Positions 1 to 8,617 of a stretch of DNA of 15,470 nucleotides are shown here, in pieces. A program made the position numbers and the translations under genes. Location of the stretch: positions 27,992-43,461 of the forward strand of contig DBDL01000098.1 in NCBI GenBank assembly GCA_002293545.1, written 5' to 3'. The notes under the pieces are model-generated. The model saw nothing but the letters and a program-made list of their open reading frames with translations, was not told the DNA's origin and ran no database searches. Source of the DNA: Lachnoclostridium sp. UBA933. GTDB taxonomy: Bacteria > Bacillota > Clostridia > Lachnospirales > Lachnospiraceae. Within the stretch, counting starts at the first letter, position 1; each line of letters starts with the position of its first letter.

Positions 1-573
1 GGACTGGTTCGTGCCGTCTTCTTCCTTCCGGTTATTTTATCCTCCGGAGTCGTCCTTGGGATTGAGTTTAATAACCAATTGTTTCAGGAGGTTCAGGAAG
101 CAGTTGCAGAAGCGAGCAGCGAAGTTGGCATCACAACGGCGTTAAGGGAAATCCTTGTTGATAACGGCGGATTTGCCAGTGATATTTTTCTGTATGTATT
201 TGATATCGTAGAAGGTGTATATGCGATTGCCATTGCTTCCGGTATCCAGATTATTATCTTTTTATCCGGTTTGCAGACAATTTCACCGAGTATGTTTGAA
301 GCGGCGCAAATCGAAGGTTGTACGGCATGGGAAAGCTTTTGGAAGATTACCTTTCCTATGGTAAGTTCTTTGATTCTTGTAAATATTGTTTATACTGTGA
401 TTGATTTCTTCAGCAGAACGGATAATACGGTTGCTGCGGAGATACAAAAAGCGGTAGGAAAGTTAGAGTATGGGCAGGCTTCTGCAATGGCATGGATTTA
501 TTTCCTGATTGTTATTGTGTTCCTGGGAATTATTTCGCTCATTATCTCGAAGAGGATATATTATTATGAATAA
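1..573 (+). CDS. Carbohydrate ABC transporter permease, MalF/LplB-like (5' truncated)
   Basis: Inner-membrane permease subunit of a sugar importer. The reading frame is open from base 1, so the N-terminal membrane segments lie outside the window; 190 residues remain. The visible part begins in a segment with the RAxFFLPVILSSGVV motif typical of MalF/UgpA/LplB-type permeases. The cytoplasmic EAA loop that docks the ATPase starts at base 298 (EAAQIEG, then FWKITFP), and a last hydrophobic helix precedes RIYYYE. The stretch between the first visible helix and the next one is longer and more acidic than usual in this family. The stop overlaps the next permease gene by 8 bp, and the solute-binding lipoprotein follows, so the three form one importer. 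No ATPase gene is present; Firmicutes often share an MsmX/MsmK-type ATPase encoded elsewhere. Substrate specificity is inferred from the downstream xylan genes. Confidence 0.9.
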   Translation, partial: GLVRAVFFLPVILSSGVVLGIEFNNQLFQEVQEAVAEASSEVGITTALREILVDNGGFASDIFLYVFDIVEGVYAIAIASGIQIIIFLSGLQTISPSMFEAAQIEGCTAWESFWKITFPMVSSLILVNIVYTVIDFFSRTDNTVAAEIQKAVGKLEYGQASAMAWIYFLIVIVFLGIISLIISKRIYYYE

Positions 574-1564
574 TAAAAAAAGCAGAATAAAAAACTTTCT
601 TGAGAGAAACAGACAGTCAAATAACTATTTACTGAAAAAAAGGGCATTTTCTGCCGGTTATAAATTTATTCGCGCCATCATGCTGTTTGGATTATGCTTC
701 TTGATATTACAGCCGCTTGTCAATAAGCTGGCAGTTAGTTTTATGGAGGAGCAGGACTTATATGATTCTACGATTGTTACGATAGCAAGACATTTTACAT
801 TGGAAAATTATAAGCTGGCGGCTCAACTGATGAATTACTGGCAGGCTATGTGGTCTACGGCAGGGTTAGCCCTAGTGGTAAGTATTCTGCAGATTGTGTC
901 CTGTACGCTGGTTGGATATGGTTTTGCAAGGTATCGGTTCCCTTTAAAAAATATGTGGTTTGCTTTTGTTATTTTAATTATCGTAGTACCGGCATATACG
1001 ATTCAGGCTCCGTTAATTCTTAATTTCAGCAGTTTTGATATTTTGGGGATTTTCACATTGATTAACGGAAAACCGCTGCAGCTTTTGTATACACCGGTAC
1101 CGTATGTGCTGATGTGTCTGGGATGTATGGGTTTGAAAAGCGGACTTTATATTTATTTGATCCGGCAGTATTTCAGAGGAATACCAAAGGAATTGGAAGA
1201 AGCCGCTTATGTGGACGGCTGCGGCAAGCTAAAAACCTTTTTACGCATTATGGTTCCGGATTCAAAACCAATTGTGACGTCATGCTTCTTGTTTGCCTAT
1301 GTATGGCAATGGACAGATTCTCTTTACGTAAATATGTTTTTAAGTCAGGATTTTGCTCTGCTGCCGACAGCATTAACCGGACTTTCCGGCAAATTGGACA
1401 GTTACTTAAAGGCGTTGGCAATTGCCGACCAAGCTACGGCAGGGCACAAACAAATGATGATTGGAACCGGAATTTTGATGGTGATCGCACCGTTAGTTGT
1501 GATTTATCTGGTTGCACAAAAGGGCTTTGTGGAAAGCCTGAGCCAAACAGGTATTAAAATGTAA
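566..1564 (+). CDS. Carbohydrate ABC transporter permease, MalG/YtcP-like
   Basis: Second permease subunit of the sugar importer, 332 residues. ATG 566 is chosen because AGAGG lies about 10 nt upstream and it overlaps the end of the first permease gene by 8 bp, which suggests translational coupling; an in-frame start at 509 lies deeper inside that gene and lacks support. A basic N-terminal tail is followed by a hydrophobic helix (around residues 35-55), an extracytoplasmic stretch, then further helices. The EAA loop is clear at residues 212-214 (EAAYVDGCGKL, then FLRIMVP). The C-terminus has the family's hydrophobic final helix followed by a polar tail (FVESLSQTGIKM). It is a little longer than a typical MalG-type subunit of about 280 residues, mainly because of the N-terminal tail. 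Its role in oligosaccharide uptake is from family knowledge; aldouronate specificity is inferred from context. Confidence 0.93.
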   Translation: MNNKKSRIKNFLERNRQSNNYLLKKRAFSAGYKFIRAIMLFGLCFLILQPLVNKLAVSFMEEQDLYDSTIVTIARHFTLENYKLAAQLMNYWQAMWSTAGLALVVSILQIVSCTLVGYGFARYRFPLKNMWFAFVILIIVVPAYTIQAPLILNFSSFDILGIFTLINGKPLQLLYTPVPYVLMCLGCMGLKSGLYIYLIRQYFRGIPKELEEAAYVDGCGKLKTFLRIMVPDSKPIVTSCFLFAYVWQWTDSLYVNMFLSQDFALLPTALTGLSGKLDSYLKALAIADQATAGHKQMMIGTGILMVIAPLVVIYLVAQKGFVESLSQTGIKM

Positions 1565-1591
1565 TTTTAATATAAAATAAGGAGGTAAAAA

Positions 1592-3085
1592 ATGAAAGGA
1601 AAAATGAAGATGAAAAAATGGGTGGCGTTGTTTCTCGTAGTCGTTATGGCATTTTCGTTAAGTGCTTGCGGAGGCAGTGATGGAGGTGATGATGGAGCTG
1701 ATGTGACCTCAGAAGAACCGGGAGGTGCAGAAGGCGGAAAAGGTGAAAAGAAAAGACTGGAAGACCTGGGAGGAATGAAAGTTACGGTTGCGGACTGGTA
1801 TTTTGCCGAAACCGATTCCAAAACCCAGTATGCTAAGGATACGGCGGCTTATGAAAAAGAAATGGAAGAAAAGTATAACTTTGAGATTGAAAGAACACAG
1901 CAGTATTCGTGGACAGATCAGCAGGAAATCTATGTCAGTGAAGTAATGTCAAATAATCCGAGATTCAGTTTGTATTATCTGTATCAGGAATTTGTTGCAC
2001 AGCCGATGCTGCGCGGACTGATGTATGATTTGAATACGGTTCCTACGATTGATTTAAAAGAAGAGAAATGGAATCCGACCGTAACCAATTTAATGACATT
2101 CGGCGACAGCACATACGGAATGAACATTGAAGCAGAGCCAAGAGGCGGTTTGTTTTTCAACAAACGTATGCTGAAAGATGCCGGAATTGATCCGGAGGAG
2201 CCATATAAGCTCCAGCAGGAAGGGAAATGGACTTGGGAAAAATTAGAAGAATATTGCAAGACATTAACGAAGGATTTGGATGGTGACGGAAAAACCGACC
2301 AATATGCAATGGCAAGCTTCAATAAACATTATCTGCCGTTAGCGGCGGCAAACAATAATGCCGGATTTATTCAAAGAAAAGATGACGGTACGTATTTTAA
2401 CGCAACAGGTTCCAATGAATTTTTAGAAGCAATGAACTGGGCGGTCAGCTTAATTGAAAAGGGTTATATTATGACACCGCCGGAAAATTCAAGCTGGGAA
2501 TATTTCACCGTTGCATTCCGGGATAATGCGGTTGCCATGACAACTTCCGAAGTATATCAGATCGGGCAGTTTAAGAATATGGATGATGACTGGGGATTTG
2601 TAATGTTCCCGTATAACCAGAATAACAAAGAGGCTACCAACAAAACAATTCCGAATGACAATATTGTTGTTTTGCCGAGCTGTTATTCACCGGAAGAAGC
2701 AGAAAAGATTTGCTTTGCTTATGATTTGTATACCGATCCGACTCCGAATTACGAACTGGATGAAGTATGGAGAGAGAGATATTATTCACAGTTTAAAGAT
2801 GACAGAGCGATCGACGAAACACTTGTTATGATGCTTGAAGATGAGCACAAGCAGCCGGATTACCAACCGATGATCGGCAGCGAAGCAGATTATGGTGACT
2901 TCTGCTATGGTGTTTACGCAATGGCAGTTACACCGGCGAAGAAGGTTGAAGAAATCAAGTCTAAGTGGGATCGGCTGATTGCCCAAATGAATGATAAATA
3001 TGCAAGCTTTAATAAGGGTGAAATTGACAAGAATGCAGAAGTAGACAGCAGCAAAGCAAATTCAAATCAATATGCAGGTGAATAA
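1592..3085 (+). CDS. Extracellular solute-binding lipoprotein of the sugar ABC importer
   Basis: Substrate-capturing lipoprotein of the importer, 497 residues. A strong AAGGAGGT site ends 5 nt before ATG 1592. The signal peptide is typical: basic start (MKGKMKMKKW), hydrophobic core, then lipobox LSAC with the lipidated Cys at residue 26, followed by a low-complexity Gly/Asp/Glu linker (residues 27-52) that spaces the domain from the membrane. The body looks like a family 1 (MalE-type) binding protein, with FFNKRMLKDAGID, WTWEKLEEYCKTL and a DLDGDGKTD segment at residues 228-236 that resembles a calcium-binding loop; such a loop recurs in binding proteins of this type. It sits 27 nt after the second permease. 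The ligand is probably a xylo- or glucurono-xylooligosaccharide, inferred from the GH3 and GH67 genes downstream; the sequence alone does not prove this. Confidence 0.93.
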   Translation: MKGKMKMKKWVALFLVVVMAFSLSACGGSDGGDDGADVTSEEPGGAEGGKGEKKRLEDLGGMKVTVADWYFAETDSKTQYAKDTAAYEKEMEEKYNFEIERTQQYSWTDQQEIYVSEVMSNNPRFSLYYLYQEFVAQPMLRGLMYDLNTVPTIDLKEEKWNPTVTNLMTFGDSTYGMNIEAEPRGGLFFNKRMLKDAGIDPEEPYKLQQEGKWTWEKLEEYCKTLTKDLDGDGKTDQYAMASFNKHYLPLAAANNNAGFIQRKDDGTYFNATGSNEFLEAMNWAVSLIEKGYIMTPPENSSWEYFTVAFRDNAVAMTTSEVYQIGQFKNMDDDWGFVMFPYNQNNKEATNKTIPNDNIVVLPSCYSPEEAEKICFAYDLYTDPTPNYELDEVWRERYYSQFKDDRAIDETLVMMLEDEHKQPDYQPMIGSEADYGDFCYGVYAMAVTPAKKVEEIKSKWDRLIAQMNDKYASFNKGEIDKNAEVDSSKANSNQYAGE

Positions 3086-3198
3086 TATTGGATAAGCGCA
3101 AGGGTGCGGAAGTGTATAACGGGGTAAAACAAAGAAAACCAAAGGAACACCGTTTTATTTAAAAGGATTCCTGATAATATAAAGCGATGAACAATCTC

Positions 3199-3220
3199 AT
3201 ATGATTGACAGGAATCATAT
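3199..3220. repeat. Perfect 8-bp inverted repeat, 6-bp spacer
   Basis: ATATGATT at 3199-3206 and AATCATAT at 3213-3220 are exact reverse complements separated by GACAGG. The symmetry fits either an operator for a dimeric regulator or an AT-rich RNA hairpin. The regulator, if any, is not encoded in this window. Confidence 0.6.
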
Positions 3221-3226
3221 CATCAG

Positions 3227-3269
3227 CAGGACTGCTCAGAATCGGCATATCCATTCCCGTGCAGTCCTG
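3227..3269 (+). terminator. Stem-loop with 9-bp perfect arms upstream of the GH3 gene (possible attenuator)
   Basis: CAGGACTGC (3227-3235) pairs perfectly with GCAGTCCTG (3261-3269) across a 25-nt loop; a smaller GAAT/ATTC pairing is possible inside the loop. The bases after it, TTGTTTAG, are only partly T-rich. It could act as a leaky intrinsic terminator or as an RNA-stability element. The call is tentative because the T-tract is poor. Confidence 0.35.
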
Positions 3270-3317
3270 TTGTTTAGAGGAAAATGTCGTTGCAAAAGCA
3301 GCAGAACGGAGAGAGAA

Positions 3318-5471
3318 ATGGAAAAGTATTTAGATGAAAGCCTTTCATTTGAGGAGAGAGCAAAAGATTTGGTATCCAGAATGACATTGGAAGAAAAGGT
3401 ATACCAGACATTACATAAAGCACCTGCGATAGAGCGTTTGGGTGTTAAGGCTTATAATTATTGGAATGAAGCACTCCATGGGGTGGCAAGAGCCGGCACG
3501 GCAACGGTATTTCCCCAGGCAATCGGTTTGGCGGCTATGTTTGACGAGGATTTTATTGAAACGATTGCCGAAATGATTTCAGAAGAAGGACGTGCCAAAT
3601 TTAATGCCCAGCAAAAATATGAAGATTTTGATATTTACAAAGGATTAACCTTCTGGTCACCGAATGTAAATATTTTCCGTGATCCGCGATGGGGCCGCGG
3701 CCATGAAACCTTTGGGGAAGATCCCTATCTGACTTCCCGTTTGGGGATACGGTTTATAAACGGTTTGCAGGGTCACGATGATAAATATATGAAAGCTTCT
3801 GCCTGTGCTAAGCATTTTGCGGTTCATTCCGGACCGGAAGCAGTCAGGCACAGCTTCAATGCCGAGTGCAATGAACAGGATTTGCGCGAAACATACCTTC
3901 CCGCATTTGAAGCATGTGTAAAAGAAGCGGATGTGGAAGTGGTAATGGGAGCTTATAACAGTACAAACGGAGAACCATGCTGCGGAAGCAAGAGATTGTT
4001 AGTGGATATTTTACGGGAGGAATGGGGGTTTCAAGGTCATGTGGTAAGTGATTGCTGGGCAATCAAGGATTTCCATGAGGGGCATCTGACCACATCTACA
4101 GCGGTAGAATCAGTGGCGCTTGCTATGAATATGGGTTGTGATCTGAATTGCGGTAACCTGTACGGGAATTTATTGAAAGCGGCAGAGCAGGGACTGGTTA
4201 CGGAAGAAACAATCGAAAGAGCGGTGGTTCGTTTATTTATAACCCGGATGAAGCTTGGATTGTTTGATGCAAAGAATAAAGTTCCCTTTAACAGTATAGA
4301 TTATTCAATTGTCGACAGCAAGAAGCATCAGGAGCTGAATGAAGAAGCCGCAAGAAAATGCGTTGTCTTATTAAAGAATAAAGATCATTTCCTGCCTCTG
4401 GATAAAAGTGCGGTGAAAACAATCGGGGTAATCGGTCCGAATGCAAACAGCAGAAAGGCGCTGGTCGGGAATTATGAGGGGACGGCGTCCGAATATATTA
4501 CGGTATTGGAGGGCATTCAGAGATACGTCGGTGACGATGTCAGAGTTATGTACTCGGAAGGCTGTCATATGTATAAGGATAAAACCTCTGTACTGGCTGT
4601 TAATAATGACCGTATTTCAGAAGCACTTGCCGTTGCCGATGCCTCGGATGTAATCGTTGCGGTTATGGGTCTTGATGCGGATTTGGAAGGAGAAGAAGGG
4701 GATACCGGAAATGAATACGGAAGCGGCGACAAGCCGACTTTGGATTTGCCGGGGTTACAGCAGGATACGCTGGAGGCATTGAAAAAAACCGGAAAGCCGA
4801 TTATATTAGTTGTTTTATCCGGAAGTGCCCTTTCCTTTACCTGGGCGGATGAACATGCGGAAGCAATTCTGCAAGGCTGGTATCCGGGCGCAAGAGGCGG
4901 AAAAGCAATTGCCGAGATTCTTTTCGGAGAGGTTTCACCGGAGGGGAAACTGCCCGTAACGTTCTATCGTTCCACAGAAGAATTACCTGAATTTACGGAT
5001 TATTCAATGAAAGGAAGGACCTATCGCTATATGGAATCCGAACCGCTCTACTCCTTTGGTTATGGATTGAGTTATACGGATATCAACTGCAGGAACGCCA
5101 AGGTGTCTTCTGCGGAAATCACACCGGGTACGGATATTATCTGTACGGTCGATGTGACGAATGACGGGAAAATGAAAGGTGCGGAAGCTGTTCAGGTATA
5201 TGTAAAGGCGAATCGTGACAATGCACCGAAGCTGCAGTTGAAAGCATTGAAAAAAGTGACGCTGGATCCCGGCGAAAGTAAAACAGTGACGCTGACGCTG
5301 AAACCGGAGGATTTTGGATTGTTTAACGAAGATGGGATTAAAATACTGAATCAAGGCGAATATGAAATCTTTATCGGCTCTAATCTTCCGGATACCAGAA
5401 GTATCGCACTGACCGGAAAAACACCGGCGGTAATCCAGTGTTCTTATCCGGGGGAAAGTATGGAGCTATGA
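3318..5471 (+). CDS. Glycoside hydrolase family 3 beta-xylosidase / beta-glucosidase, cytoplasmic
   Basis: Exo-acting retaining glycosidase of 717 residues that would release terminal beta-linked xylose (or glucose) from imported oligosaccharides. ATG 3318 is chosen because GGAGAG precedes it and the family's usual N-terminus (SFEERAKDLVSRMTLEEK) starts here; the frame stays open 39 codons upstream to 3201, but that part overlaps the leader hairpins. There is no signal peptide, so it acts in the cytoplasm. Motifs: YWNEALHGVARAG near the N-terminus, the Lys165-His166 pair (KHFAVHSGPE), nucleophile Asp245 in GHVVSDCWAI, and an acidic cluster EGEEGD at 457-462 that probably holds the acid/base Glu. 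The second domain ends near YSFGYGLSYT (about 576-585) and a fibronectin-III-like C-terminal domain follows. The wording of the motifs resembles beta-xylosidases of the BxlB type; xylosidase rather than glucosidase activity is inferred from the neighbouring GH67. The stop overlaps the next start (ATGA). Confidence 0.93.
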   Translation: MEKYLDESLSFEERAKDLVSRMTLEEKVYQTLHKAPAIERLGVKAYNYWNEALHGVARAGTATVFPQAIGLAAMFDEDFIETIAEMISEEGRAKFNAQQKYEDFDIYKGLTFWSPNVNIFRDPRWGRGHETFGEDPYLTSRLGIRFINGLQGHDDKYMKASACAKHFAVHSGPEAVRHSFNAECNEQDLRETYLPAFEACVKEADVEVVMGAYNSTNGEPCCGSKRLLVDILREEWGFQGHVVSDCWAIKDFHEGHLTTSTAVESVALAMNMGCDLNCGNLYGNLLKAAEQGLVTEETIERAVVRLFITRMKLGLFDAKNKVPFNSIDYSIVDSKKHQELNEEAARKCVVLLKNKDHFLPLDKSAVKTIGVIGPNANSRKALVGNYEGTASEYITVLEGIQRYVGDDVRVMYSEGCHMYKDKTSVLAVNNDRISEALAVADASDVIVAVMGLDADLEGEEGDTGNEYGSGDKPTLDLPGLQQDTLEALKKTGKPIILVVLSGSALSFTWADEHAEAILQGWYPGARGGKAIAEILFGEVSPEGKLPVTFYRSTEELPEFTDYSMKGRTYRYMESEPLYSFGYGLSYTDINCRNAKVSSAEITPGTDIICTVDVTNDGKMKGAEAVQVYVKANRDNAPKLQLKALKKVTLDPGESKTVTLTLKPEDFGLFNEDGIKILNQGEYEIFIGSNLPDTRSIALTGKTPAVIQCSYPGESMEL

Positions 5472-7504
5472 GTTACGGCAAAGGATGGCTGGCATATCAT
5501 AAAATCAAGACAGAAAAAAACGACAGCCGGCAGATAAGTATACAGAAGCTTTGTTCGTTTCTGACGGTAAGAGCCAAAGGAAAGATTATAGATACAGCCG
5601 TTGAGGAGTACCGGACAGCCGCAGAACAGATACTTGGGATAACGGTTACGGTAAATGAACGGGGTTCTTCCGTATCAAAGCAGCCGGCTGTTCCCGGCGT
5701 TATATTTGAGCTGACAGAAAAGGCACCGGATTTAAAAAAAGACGGGTTTAGGATTTTTTTTGCGGAGAATCAATTATTTTTATCAGCAAACACAGAAAGC
5801 GGACTTTTGTACGCGGTGTTTGAACTGGCAAGGCGAATGATGGACGGGATTTATCTGCCGGATTTAGATATTACGACCAATCCGGCAATGAATTTACGGA
5901 TGATCAATCACTGGGATAACATGGACGGCAGTATTGAGCGCGGTTATTCGGGGAATTCTTTCTTTTTTAAGGAGGGTCAAATTCTGCATTCCGACCGGAT
6001 TCATGCTTATGTCCGGTTGATGGCGTCTATCGGCATCAATGCCATAGTTATAAACAACGTAAATGTCCATGAACGGGAGAGTTATCTGATTACCGATAAA
6101 TACTTGGATTCCCTGAAAAAATACGCCGATGTCTTTGCCGCCTATGGTATTCAATTATATATCTGTGTAAACTTTGCGGCTTCGATTGATATAGGGAGTT
6201 TACCTACAGCCGACCCATTAAGCGGGGACGTGATTTCATGGTGGCAGGATACGGTTAGGCATATTTATGATATCGTTCCGGAATTGGGCGGTTTTGTTGT
6301 AAAAGCAGATTCGGAGGGCAGACCGGGACCGTTCACTTACGGCAGAACCCAGGCAGACGGTGCGAATATGCTCGGACGGGCTTTGAAACCGTACGGAGGA
6401 CTGCTGATTTGGAGATGTTTTGTATATAATTGCGGACAGGACTGGCGCGACAGAAAAACCGACCGTGCGAAAGCTTCCTATGATTACTTCAAAGATTTAG
6501 ACGGTTCTTTTGAAGAAAATGTGATACTGCAGATCAAAAACGGTCCTATGGATTTTCAAATAAGAGAACCGGTGTCACCGCTGTTTGGCGGCTTGAAAAA
6601 TACAAATTCAATATTGGAGGTTCAGATTGCAGGAGAATATACCGGTCAGCAAAAGGATGTCTGCTATTTGGTTCCGATGTGGAAAGAAATACTGGAGTTT
6701 GAAACATATGCTTTTTCTGATAAGGATAAAAGCAGTACCGTTCGGGATATCGTAAGCGGAAACGCTTTCCGGAACATAAACTGCGGTATGGCAGGTGTGA
6801 CGAATACAGGAAATGATTATAATTGGACAGGGAATGATTTGGCGGCGGTGAACCTTTACGGTTACGGGAGGCTGTGTTTCTGTCCGGATATGACAGCGGA
6901 GCAGATTGCCCGTGAGTGGATTACGATGACATTGTCAAGCGACAGCCAGGTAATGAATACCGTCACAAATATTTTGATGCATTCCCGGAGTACCTATGAA
7001 AAGTACACGGTACCGCTTGGAATCGGATGGATGGTAACACCGCATTCTCATTACGGACCGGATGTTGACGGATATGAATATGATAAATGGGGAACCTATC
7101 ACCGTGCGGACAGAAACGGTCTGGGTGTAGACCGTACAAAAAAAGGAACCGGATTTACGGCACAGTATAATGAACCCAATGCGTCGATGTACAATAATAT
7201 GGACACCTGTCCCGAAGAGTTATTATTATTTTTTCACCGCGTGCGCTATGACAAGGTATTGAAAACAGGAAAGACATTGATTCAGCATATTTATGATACA
7301 CATTTTGAAGGTGTGGAGGAAGTGAAAAATATGCGGAAAGAATGGGCGGCACTGGAGAATAAAATTCCGGAGGATGTGTTCCGCCGCGTCGGGGAGAGAT
7401 TTGAAATGCAAATGCAGAATGCGGTGGAATGGCGTGACCGGATCAACACATATTTTTACCGTATGTCGGGTGCGAAAGATGAAAAGGGACGTAAAATATA
7501 TTAA
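5468..7504 (+). CDS. aguA: GH67 alpha-glucuronidase
   Basis: Removes (4-O-methyl-)alpha-D-glucuronate from the non-reducing-end xylose of glucurono-xylooligosaccharides; 678 residues, the usual length for bacterial GH67. ATG 5468 overlaps the GH3 stop (ATGA), with GGGGAAAG about 10 nt upstream. The family signature MRMINHWDNMDGSIERGYSG lies at the start of the catalytic barrel (around residue 143). By comparison with characterised GH67 enzymes, the general acid is Glu283 (KADSEGRPGPF) and the water-activating carboxylates are Asp362 (GPMDFQIREP) and Glu390 (GEYTGQ); the 28-residue spacing between the last two matches the family. There is no signal peptide, so hydrolysis is intracellular and follows import. 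Known GH67 enzymes act on short oligosaccharides rather than polymeric xylan, which fits the linked ABC importer. The coupling suggests the enzyme is made in step with GH3. Confidence 0.96.
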   Translation: MSYGKGWLAYHKIKTEKNDSRQISIQKLCSFLTVRAKGKIIDTAVEEYRTAAEQILGITVTVNERGSSVSKQPAVPGVIFELTEKAPDLKKDGFRIFFAENQLFLSANTESGLLYAVFELARRMMDGIYLPDLDITTNPAMNLRMINHWDNMDGSIERGYSGNSFFFKEGQILHSDRIHAYVRLMASIGINAIVINNVNVHERESYLITDKYLDSLKKYADVFAAYGIQLYICVNFAASIDIGSLPTADPLSGDVISWWQDTVRHIYDIVPELGGFVVKADSEGRPGPFTYGRTQADGANMLGRALKPYGGLLIWRCFVYNCGQDWRDRKTDRAKASYDYFKDLDGSFEENVILQIKNGPMDFQIREPVSPLFGGLKNTNSILEVQIAGEYTGQQKDVCYLVPMWKEILEFETYAFSDKDKSSTVRDIVSGNAFRNINCGMAGVTNTGNDYNWTGNDLAAVNLYGYGRLCFCPDMTAEQIAREWITMTLSSDSQVMNTVTNILMHSRSTYEKYTVPLGIGWMVTPHSHYGPDVDGYEYDKWGTYHRADRNGLGVDRTKKGTGFTAQYNEPNASMYNNMDTCPEELLLFFHRVRYDKVLKTGKTLIQHIYDTHFEGVEEVKNMRKEWAALENKIPEDVFRRVGERFEMQMQNAVEWRDRINTYFYRMSGAKDEKGRKIY

Positions 7505-7519
7505 AATGAGGACATAATA

Positions 7520-8596
7520 ATGGAAATGACATTGAGATGGTACGGCGAGGATATGGACAGTGTGACATTGGATCAAATCCGTCAGATACCGGGAGTGACC
7601 GGTGTGATAACGGCACTGCATGATATTCCGGCAGGAGAAAGCTGGAGTTACGAAGCCGTACTGACACGAAAGAAACAGATAGAAGAAAAAGGGTTAAAAC
7701 TGGTAGGGATTGAGAGCATTAATATTCATGAGGACATCAAAATCGGGACATCCTCACGGGATCGTTATATTGCGAATTATATTGAATCGTTACGTGCCGT
7801 GGGAAAAGCGGGAATCCATCTGGTCTGCTATAACTTCATGCCGGTATTTGACTGGACCCGTACCGATCTTGCCTATCCGCTGGAGGACGGTTCAACGGCG
7901 CTGGCTTATGATGCCAAGCTGATTGACGGAATCAAAGCCAGTGATATGTTTGAGCGAATTGAGAAAGCCAGCGGCGGATTTGTCATGCCGGGCTGGGAAC
8001 CGAACCGGCGGAATGAAATCATGGGATTGTTTGAAAAATATAAAGACATCACTTCTGAGAAATTGATGGAAAACCTTAAATATTTTCTGGATAAAATTAT
8101 GCCGGTTTGTGACGAATATCATATTGATATGGCAATCCACCCGGACGATCCGGCATGGAACGTATTCGGACTGCCGCGAATCGTAACAAGTGAAAAAGCA
8201 TTGGAGCGGATGGCGGCGCTCAATGACAGTCCGCATAATGGATTTACCTTATGCACCGGTTCGCTCGGAAGCAATCCTGCCAATGATTTACCCAAAATCA
8301 TCCGCAATCCGAAAATAGCAAGCCGAATCCATTTTGCGCATCTCCGTAATATCAAACATGAATCGGATGGTTTTTTTCACGAAAGTTCGCACTTATCCAA
8401 TGACGGTGATTTTGACATGTACGAGATCGTAAAGGCATTGATTGACGTCGGGTTTGACGGCTGCATCCGTCCCGACCACGGCAGAATGATTTGGGGGGAG
8501 CAGGCGCGCCCTGGATACGGGTTGTATGACCGCGCTCTTGGAGTGGCATATCTAAACGGATTATGGGAAGCAATCCATAAAGGGAACAGAGAGTAA
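7520..8596 (+). CDS. uxuA: Mannonate dehydratase
   Basis: Dehydrates D-mannonate to 2-keto-3-deoxy-D-gluconate in hexuronate catabolism; 358 residues, close to other Gram-positive UxuA proteins. ATG 7520 has GAGG 8 nt upstream and begins 15 nt after aguA. The protein opens with MEMTLRWYGEDMDSVTL, the normal UxuA start, followed by a TIM barrel. Likely metal ligands, judged from the spacing in characterised UxuA, are His207 (HPDDP), Cys245 (LCTGS), a His in FAHLRN (His274) and Asp319, with His320 next to it in RPDHGR as a catalytic candidate. The C-terminal GYGLYDRALGVAYLNGLWEA is also characteristic. Its place directly after the alpha-glucuronidase suggests it handles glucuronate released from xylan side chains. 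The upstream isomerase (UxaC) is not in the window. Confidence 0.97.
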   Translation: MEMTLRWYGEDMDSVTLDQIRQIPGVTGVITALHDIPAGESWSYEAVLTRKKQIEEKGLKLVGIESINIHEDIKIGTSSRDRYIANYIESLRAVGKAGIHLVCYNFMPVFDWTRTDLAYPLEDGSTALAYDAKLIDGIKASDMFERIEKASGGFVMPGWEPNRRNEIMGLFEKYKDITSEKLMENLKYFLDKIMPVCDEYHIDMAIHPDDPAWNVFGLPRIVTSEKALERMAALNDSPHNGFTLCTGSLGSNPANDLPKIIRNPKIASRIHFAHLRNIKHESDGFFHESSHLSNDGDFDMYEIVKALIDVGFDGCIRPDHGRMIWGEQARPGYGLYDRALGVAYLNGLWEAIHKGNRE

Positions 8597-8617
8597 ATGC
8601 AATAGGAGAGAAACGGA

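Larger units (their letters stand above)
3086..3317 (+). promoter_or_regulatory. Structured leader between the binding-protein gene and the GH3 gene
   Basis: This is the longest gap in the operon. It contains three perfect inverted-repeat pairs: GATTCCTG (3166-3173) with CAGGAATC (3209-3216); ATATGATT (3199-3206) with AATCATAT (3213-3220); and CAGGACTGC (3227-3235) with GCAGTCCTG (3261-3269). The first two share bases 3213-3216 and cannot form together. The third is followed by a short T-rich run (TTGTTT), so it could be a weak terminator or attenuator, or an mRNA-processing barrier that lowers enzyme expression relative to transporter. A weak -10-like TGATAATAT occurs at 3172-3180 without a good -35. 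No coding potential is supported here. Confidence 0.5.

Noticed and set aside
1114..1557. Open frame of 147 codons on the + strand inside the second permease gene
   Set aside because: It lies wholly within a gene with clear membrane helices and an EAA loop, and its product resembles no family.
1567..1821. Open frame on the - strand over the start of the binding-protein gene
   Set aside because: Its Pro/Ser-rich product is the antisense of the lipoprotein's Gly/Glu linker; the + strand has a perfect signal peptide and ribosome binding site.
3088..3120. TTGGAT with TATAAC as a promoter
   Set aside because: The spacing is 21 bp, too long for a normal SigA promoter.
3205..3210. TTGACA as a SigA -35 for the enzyme genes
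   Set aside because: No -10-like hexamer is found 16-18 bp downstream; TATCAT is only 7 bp away.
3201..3317. Upstream extension of the GH3 gene to ATG 3201
   Set aside because: It runs through the leader inverted repeats, lacks a good ribosome binding site and adds residues not seen at GH3 N-termini.
3086..3317. Catabolite-response (cre) site
   Set aside because: No sequence matching the CcpA consensus at the required spacing was found.
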